Source of the DNA: JAGQVA01 sp041391725
GTDB taxonomy: Bacteria > Bacteroidota > Bacteroidia > J057
Direction: 5' to 3'
DNA length: 64,000 bases
NCBI GenBank assembly: GCA_041391725.1
Contig: JAWKNL010000032.1
Location: 1-64,000, forward strand
The position numbers were made by a program, and so were the translations under genes. The notes under the pieces were generated by a model. The model was given only the letters and a program-made list of their open reading frames with translations. It was not told where the DNA came from and did not search any database. This document shows, piece by piece, positions 59,425-64,000 of this stretch (the stretch's first letter is position 1; every line of letters starts with the position of its first letter).

Positions 59425-62052
59425 ATGAAAAATTTACCCTCACCTCCCCTGTGGATTCAGCGATTTTTTCGCTGGTATTGCAATCAAAGCCACCAGGAAC
59501 ATCTGGAGGGGGATTTGTTTGAGCTCTTTGAACGAAGGGTAAACACACATGGTCTCCGCCGCGCAAAATGGTACTATTTCAGGGATGTAATAGACCTGGT
59601 TCGCCCCTTCACCCTTCGAAGAAATATCTCTCCTTATTATCCTTTTATCTACCCGGATATGTTTTTTCACCAGCTAAAAACCGTCCTCCGCAACATGCGG
59701 AGAAATGCCTCATTCACCCTCATCAATGTTCTGGGGCTTACCCTGAGTCTGATTGCCACACTGGTAATCTTTCTCAAAGTGGGGCACGACCTCAACTTTG
59801 ATCGAAGCATGCCCGCCGCCGGATATATTTTCCGGGTACTTGCCGACGGAAGCGATCACTACCACGCAGGTATTCCTGAACCGGTGTATGAAGTGATTCG
59901 AACCAATTTTCCTCAGATCGAAGCTATGGCGGTGATTGACCGCAATTTTGAAGTGCCGGTACTCACGATAACCGATGAAAACGGGCAGAAAAAACAGTTT
60001 AAGGAAGAACAGGTAGCCATGGTATGGCCTGAATACTTAAAGATATTTACCTATGAATGGATTGCCGGAAATCCTCTCACAGCGCTGGAAAATCCGCATT
60101 CAGCAGTGATTGCCCGCAGTATGGCTGAGCGGATGTATGGGACATCGGATGTAGTAGGAAAAACATTCAGCCTCAATCAGGAAACGGAAATGCTGATTAC
60201 CGGCGTTTACAACGACCCGCCGCTGTCCACCAATTTTCCGTTCCTCCTGCTGATGTCCAAAAGCGGAGATCTGGTACCACCATGGCTCAAAGGGCAGTGG
60301 AATTCATTTGCAGAAACGTTTCAGCTTTATGTAAAAATAAACCCCCACGCAGATATAGACAGCCTGAATGCCCACCTGGCAGGCATTCTTAAAACTGCCG
60401 CACCGAAGGAGGAGAATATCCTTTACACCCTCCGCCTGCAACCGCTGAAAGACATCCACCTCGATACACGGCATTATGCCATCGGAAAACCTGCCATAAG
60501 CCGAACGACCCTCGGCGCGCTGGTACTGATTGCTGTTTTCCTGCTTATTTCCGCCTGTATAAATTTTATCAACCTCAACACTTCCCTTATTTTCCAGCGG
60601 GCAAAAGAGGTAGGTCTGAGAAAAGTACTGGGCAGCCAGAACGGGAATATATTCCGCTTTTTTATGCTGGAAACCGGCGTATTGGTAATCATCTCCTTTT
60701 TTATTGCCATTGCCCTTACACCGTTAGTACTCCGGCAGGCTGAATTTATTCTGGGCGAAAAACTGCCAATTTCCCTGGTAGGCCAGCTCGGTTTGTGGCC
60801 CTGGATTCTGGCATTTTTTGTTTTGGTCTGCCTGCTGGCAGGATTATATCCGGCTTTTTTGCTTTCCCGGATCAATCCGGTAATCGCACTGAAAAACAAA
60901 GTGGAGAAAAGTTATGGCAAGGGAATGTCGCTTCGCAAAGGATTGATGGTGATGCAGTTTTCCATCAGCCAGATGCTGATCATCTGTATGCTGGTGGCGA
61001 TGCAGCAGATGCAGTTTTTTCATAATGCGCCAATGGGTTTTGACCATACGGCATTGATCGAGGTGAAAACCCCTGCCAATGATTTTCAAAAGCTGAAACA
61101 GATCAAGGAGGCATTTTTACAGGACCCGTCGATCCGCTCGGTGTGTTTTTCCAACAATGGCGCTGCAGCAGACGGATACTGGCAATACGACTTTGCCTAT
61201 CTTCCGCAGGACTCACAAAAGACTGAAATCAAGGGAAACACACATATTAAAATTGTTGACAATGACTATATCTCAACCTACGGAATTGAGCTGGTCGCAG
61301 GTGCGCCTTTCGCTGAATGGGATACCCTTTCCTACACCATCATCAATGAAACCCTGCTGAAAATGATCGGGCTGAATGATGGGAATGAAGCGCTGGGACA
61401 AATAATCACTATCGGTGGTCAGAAATACCAGATTCAGGGGGTAGTGAAGGATTTTCACCTGCAATCGCTTCATTCGGAGATCGCACCGGCTGTACTAATC
61501 TGTGATATCCATAATACTTATACCTGTGGTATAAAAATTAAGGGACAAAACCTGAATAAAACATTAGCCCACATAAGCTTTACCTGGGAAGAAACTTTTC
61601 CGGGGAATGTATTTGAATATCGTTTCCTTGACGATATCATTGCCAGTTTTTATGAAAATGAAAAGCGGGTAATGGAGTTGTTTCAGCTTGCGGCGATCAT
61701 TGCGATCTGCATCGGCGCACTGGGACTGTTTGGACTGATATCGCTTATCGCTGCCCAGCGAAACAAGGAAATCGGCATACGAAAGGTATTGGGCGCCTCG
61801 GTGGGCAATATCCTTGCGATATTTTCGGCAGACTTTGGATGGCTGGTATTGCTGGGATTTGTGATCGCCGCTCCTTTTGCCACCTGGGCGATGTTAAGCT
61901 GGCTGGAAAATTTTGCCTATCGGATTCCGCTTCAACTGGGCGTATTTGTACTGGCCCTGCTGGCTTCGGGGCTAATCATGCTGCTCAGCATAGGCTGGAA
62001 GACTTTTCGCGTGGCGTCTATGAATCCTGTGGATGCCATCCGGGATGAATGA
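59425..62052 (+). CDS. MacB/FtsX-type ABC transporter permease with N-terminal prefix domain
   Basis: The product is 875 aa. The first ~75 residues (RFFRWYCNQSHQEHLEGDLF, then RRAKWYYFRDVIDLVRPF) are the permease prefix domain found in Bacteroidota permeases linked to PadR. Two FtsX units follow, each with a large periplasmic MacB-type domain. Conserved post-helix motifs are AKEVGLRKVLGSQNGNIFRF and NKEIGIRKVLGASVGNILAI. It has about eight membrane helices. It would work with a separate ATPase in lipoprotein, peptide or drug export; none is encoded here. Regulation by the adjacent PadR protein is likely. Confidence 0.9.
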   Translation: MKNLPSPPLWIQRFFRWYCNQSHQEHLEGDLFELFERRVNTHGLRRAKWYYFRDVIDLVRPFTLRRNISPYYPFIYPDMFFHQLKTVLRNMRRNASFTLINVLGLTLSLIATLVIFLKVGHDLNFDRSMPAAGYIFRVLADGSDHYHAGIPEPVYEVIRTNFPQIEAMAVIDRNFEVPVLTITDENGQKKQFKEEQVAMVWPEYLKIFTYEWIAGNPLTALENPHSAVIARSMAERMYGTSDVVGKTFSLNQETEMLITGVYNDPPLSTNFPFLLLMSKSGDLVPPWLKGQWNSFAETFQLYVKINPHADIDSLNAHLAGILKTAAPKEENILYTLRLQPLKDIHLDTRHYAIGKPAISRTTLGALVLIAVFLLISACINFINLNTSLIFQRAKEVGLRKVLGSQNGNIFRFFMLETGVLVIISFFIAIALTPLVLRQAEFILGEKLPISLVGQLGLWPWILAFFVLVCLLAGLYPAFLLSRINPVIALKNKVEKSYGKGMSLRKGLMVMQFSISQMLIICMLVAMQQMQFFHNAPMGFDHTALIEVKTPANDFQKLKQIKEAFLQDPSIRSVCFSNNGAAADGYWQYDFAYLPQDSQKTEIKGNTHIKIVDNDYISTYGIELVAGAPFAEWDTLSYTIINETLLKMIGLNDGNEALGQIITIGGQKYQIQGVVKDFHLQSLHSEIAPAVLICDIHNTYTCGIKIKGQNLNKTLAHISFTWEETFPGNVFEYRFLDDIIASFYENEKRVMELFQLAAIIAICIGALGLFGLISLIAAQRNKEIGIRKVLGASVGNILAIFSADFGWLVLLGFVIAAPFATWAMLSWLENFAYRIPLQLGVFVLALLASGLIMLLSIGWKTFRVASMNPVDAIRDE

Positions 62053-62201
62053 CAGGAAGAAAGTATTCCTGACTTTGGCAAAAATTGCCAGTGGAGAAAA
62101 TCTGTTTTGGGAAAAAATACTAGTAACTGCCTGGCTTCAATGATTCTTCGCCTGGAGTGGCTGGAACTGCTTTAAGTTTTCCGGAATCTGGTAACAATCG
62201 A

Positions 62202-62233
62202 TTGGTACGGGTTCAGAGGAGAAGATAATTTTG
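62202..62233 (+). promoter_or_regulatory. Bacteroidota-type promoter of the gene at 62258
   Basis: TTG (62202-62204), 21-nt spacer, TAATTTTG (62226-62233). Transcription would start near 62240, which places the in-frame TTG at 62231 and ATG at 62237 before the transcript and favours the ATG at 62258. Confidence 0.65.
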
Positions 62234-62257
62234 GATATGATTCATTTAAAAAAGAAA

Positions 62258-63160
62258 ATGATGAAACGTTCAGAGTTATTCTTCCGCCTGATAGCACTTC
62301 TTTTTGTGCTTTCCATCTCCTTGGTACATGCTCAGGTCTCTGACCCCAATACCGGCTCAGAGGATAAAAAAGCAGGAATCGTGCTTAAAAATGATGGTAC
62401 CGAGTTTGTCGGTTATATTCTTTCTGATGATACAAGAGAAGTACTGATTGAAACCAGTGAGCTTGGGAAAGTGATTATTCCCAAACACGAAATTAAATCC
62501 ATCAAATACATTGATGCGAATGATAAGCTGATGATCAACTCAGTCGGCCGGAACCGGTTTGCCTCGCGCTATTTTCTCACTACCAACGGCCTGCCGATAG
62601 AGAAGGGAGAAGATTACGCGATGTTTAGTATTTACGGCCCGGAAATTCACTTTGCAGTAAGTGACAATTTGTCTCTGGGAGTAATGACCACCTGGATGTT
62701 TGCGCCTCTGGTAGGATCAGCAAAATACTCTGTCCCGCTGGGGAAAAATATTAATCTGGGTGTAGGTGTCCTTGCAGGTGGAATATTCTACAGCTTCGCT
62801 CCCGGGGTAGGTGCTTTGGGATATGGCTCTCTGACTATCGGCGACAGAACCTCCAACTTTACTGTATCTGCCGGGTACGCAGGTGTCACCGAGGTGGGTT
62901 ATGGCGAATATAACTCCAGCGGTTCCGCCCCCCTGATGTCAGTTGCATTCATGGCTAAGGTCGGGAAAAATATGTCCTTTGTAGGTGATTCGTTTATCTA
63001 TATGGCAGAGGGCGATAAATTTGCCCTGATCATGCCCGGCTTGAGGTTTTCCGACAATCCCAAACGCGCTTTCCAGATTGGAGTGGGAATGATTGTCGTG
63101 GATAATGAAGTTATTCCTTCGCCCATACCGGTAGTCAGTTGGTTCCGGGCGCTCAACTAA
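62258..63160 (+). CDS. Exported beta-rich protein, probable outer-membrane barrel
   Basis: From the ATG at 62258 (MMKRSELFFRLIALLFVLSI) the product is 300 aa with a signal peptide ending VHAQ. A first module of ~80 residues (AGIVLKNDGTEFVGYILSDD, then KVIIPKHEIKSIKYIDANDK) is an Sm-like beta domain seen in Bacteroidota exported proteins. The rest is made of alternating Gly/aromatic strands (LGVGVLAGGIFYSFAPGVGA, LTIGDRTSNFTVSAGYAG) like a small outer-membrane barrel. No family is recognised with certainty. The start was chosen with help from the promoter position. It is flanked by monocistronic genes. Confidence 0.72.
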   Translation: MMKRSELFFRLIALLFVLSISLVHAQVSDPNTGSEDKKAGIVLKNDGTEFVGYILSDDTREVLIETSELGKVIIPKHEIKSIKYIDANDKLMINSVGRNRFASRYFLTTNGLPIEKGEDYAMFSIYGPEIHFAVSDNLSLGVMTTWMFAPLVGSAKYSVPLGKNINLGVGVLAGGIFYSFAPGVGALGYGSLTIGDRTSNFTVSAGYAGVTEVGYGEYNSSGSAPLMSVAFMAKVGKNMSFVGDSFIYMAEGDKFALIMPGLRFSDNPKRAFQIGVGMIVVDNEVIPSPIPVVSWFRALN

Positions 63161-63261
63161 AAAGCATGTATTATCCCCCTGATTCCCTCAAAAAGAAAAA
63201 TCAGAAAACAGAAACCGCAGAATAATCGTAATTTTAGGGGTAACCGGAAAACTAAGTTGTA

Positions 63262-63969
63262 ATGAAAAATCTGTTACCCCTTCCTTTGATGATTCTGATG
63301 GCCACAACCGGCCTCATCTCTTCCTGTGAAAACACACATTCATCTTCAAAAACATCTGCGTCAGGAGACGCTATCCATACAGCGGGGTCGGTAGAAAGTG
63401 CAACTGCCGATCCCGCTTCCTATAAAGACAAGGCAGGCACAGACACAGCCTATTTTGCCAGTGGCTGCTTCTGGTGCGTAGAAGCGGTGTATGAAAGTGT
63501 AAATGGTGTATATGAATCCATCTCCGGCTATTCGGGCGGCCACACCAAAAATCCTACCTATGAAGCCAGCAATACCGGAAAAACCGGCCATGCCGAGGCG
63601 GTAGAAGTGATTTACGACTCCACTGTGGTAAGTTATGCCACGCTGGTAGATGTTTATTTCGGCTCACAAAATCCCACACAGGTCAACGGCCAGGGTCCCG
63701 ATATAGGTTCACAATACCGCTCCATTATCTTCTACCGCAACGAAACGGAGAAAAAAATTGCGGAAGACAAAAAGGCGCAACTCGCCAAAGAACTTAACGC
63801 GCCGGTGGCTGCCGAAATCGTTGCTTTTGAGGTATTCTGGATAGCCGAAGATTATCACCAGAATTACGAAAGACTCCACCCCGATCAGCCCTATATCCAA
63901 CGGGTGTCTCTTCCCCGGCTCAACCGGTTTAAGGAGAAGTTTCCGGCGCTATTGAAGCAGGGGCATTAA
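63262..63969 (+). CDS. msrA: Peptide-methionine (S)-S-oxide reductase, lipoprotein form
   Basis: The product is 235 aa. A lipoprotein signal with lipobox ISSC (LILMATTGLISSC region) and a Ser/Thr-rich linker precede the MsrA domain, so this copy acts outside the cytoplasm. The catalytic motif GCFWCVEAVYESVNGV is complete, followed by ISGYSGGHTKNPTYE, GKTGHAEAVEVIYDS, NPTQVNGQGPDIGSQYRS and WIAEDYHQNY. It reduces the S-epimer of methionine sulfoxide in proteins and so repairs oxidative damage in the envelope. No msrB domain is fused. The 31 bp after it show nothing. Confidence 0.95.
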   Translation: MKNLLPLPLMILMATTGLISSCENTHSSSKTSASGDAIHTAGSVESATADPASYKDKAGTDTAYFASGCFWCVEAVYESVNGVYESISGYSGGHTKNPTYEASNTGKTGHAEAVEVIYDSTVVSYATLVDVYFGSQNPTQVNGQGPDIGSQYRSIIFYRNETEKKIAEDKKAQLAKELNAPVAAEIVAFEVFWIAEDYHQNYERLHPDQPYIQRVSLPRLNRFKEKFPALLKQGH

Positions 63970-64000
63970 TGATCTGCTACAGCCGCCACCACGCGTAAAG

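Overview
The window looks like chromosomal DNA of a Bacteroidota bacterium, probably a Saprospiria/Cytophagia-type lineage. The evidence is: two secreted proteins with type IX secretion (T9SS) type A C-terminal sorting domains; SprB repeats; a TonB-dependent receptor with a carboxypeptidase-like regulatory domain; no Shine-Dalgarno pattern before starts; and four promoters fitting the Bacteroidota consensus (TTG, 20-21 nt, TAnnTTTG). Species cannot be named from the sequence alone.

Layout. 1-9 kb: SpoIIM-like and RDD membrane proteins, a YD-repeat secreted protein, PAP2 phosphatase, a SprB/T9SS protein, DUF547, rarA, gcvT. 9-13.7 kb: a GH3-serine hydrolase fusion with a degenerate GH3 site, then a frameshifted polytopic membrane protein. 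13.7-24.4 kb: one long minus-strand type I restriction-modification operon, hsdM (broken), a REP-associated transposase, hsdS (intact), a three-gene cargo (DUF262, DUF3696 ATPase, unknown protein; all intact), hsdR (broken). 24.5-34.7 kb: ParE-type toxin-antitoxin, patatin-like membrane phospholipase, fumC (one frameshift), recX, a seven-heme TPR cytochrome, tsf, pyrH, tRNA-Phe. 34.9-37.3 kb: decayed DNA with an Asp-box pseudogene and a sulfatase/hydrolase chimera, then a polysaccharide deacetylase. 38.2-43 kb: uronate catabolism (kdgK, DUF1080 protein, uxuA, SDR fructuronate reductase). 43-49 kb: SDR, a AAA_14/DUF4143 ATPase behind a perfect inverted repeat, and a tightly packed sigma factor/membrane TPR/ankyrin/secreted protein operon. 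49-55 kb: TonB receptor plus an internally duplicated T9SS protein. 55-64 kb: VOC protein, acyl-ACP thioesterase, a 12-bp-period cluster of DnaA boxes, a secreted caspase-like protein, a broken UPF0175/DUF3368 pair, PadR plus FtsX-type permease, an exported protein, msrA.

The most unusual material is the defence locus: an intact DUF262/DUF3696/unknown trio retained between hsdS and a multiply frameshifted hsdR; a RAYT gene that carries two copies of a perfect 28-bp palindrome inside its own reading frame; a fossil of a second hsdS 5' end; and a family of 7-bp repeats that recurs in the hsdS linker, at the hsdS start and as a roughly 26-unit array after uxuA. The DnaA-box cluster at 56.73-56.77 kb is a candidate origin or DnaA-regulated site.

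Caution: several frameshifts (fumC, TonB receptor) fall in short homopolymers of genes expected to be intact, so part of the frameshift load may be sequencing error. The frameshift density in hsdR/hsdM is much higher than elsewhere. All functional calls are from reading motifs; no database search was run.
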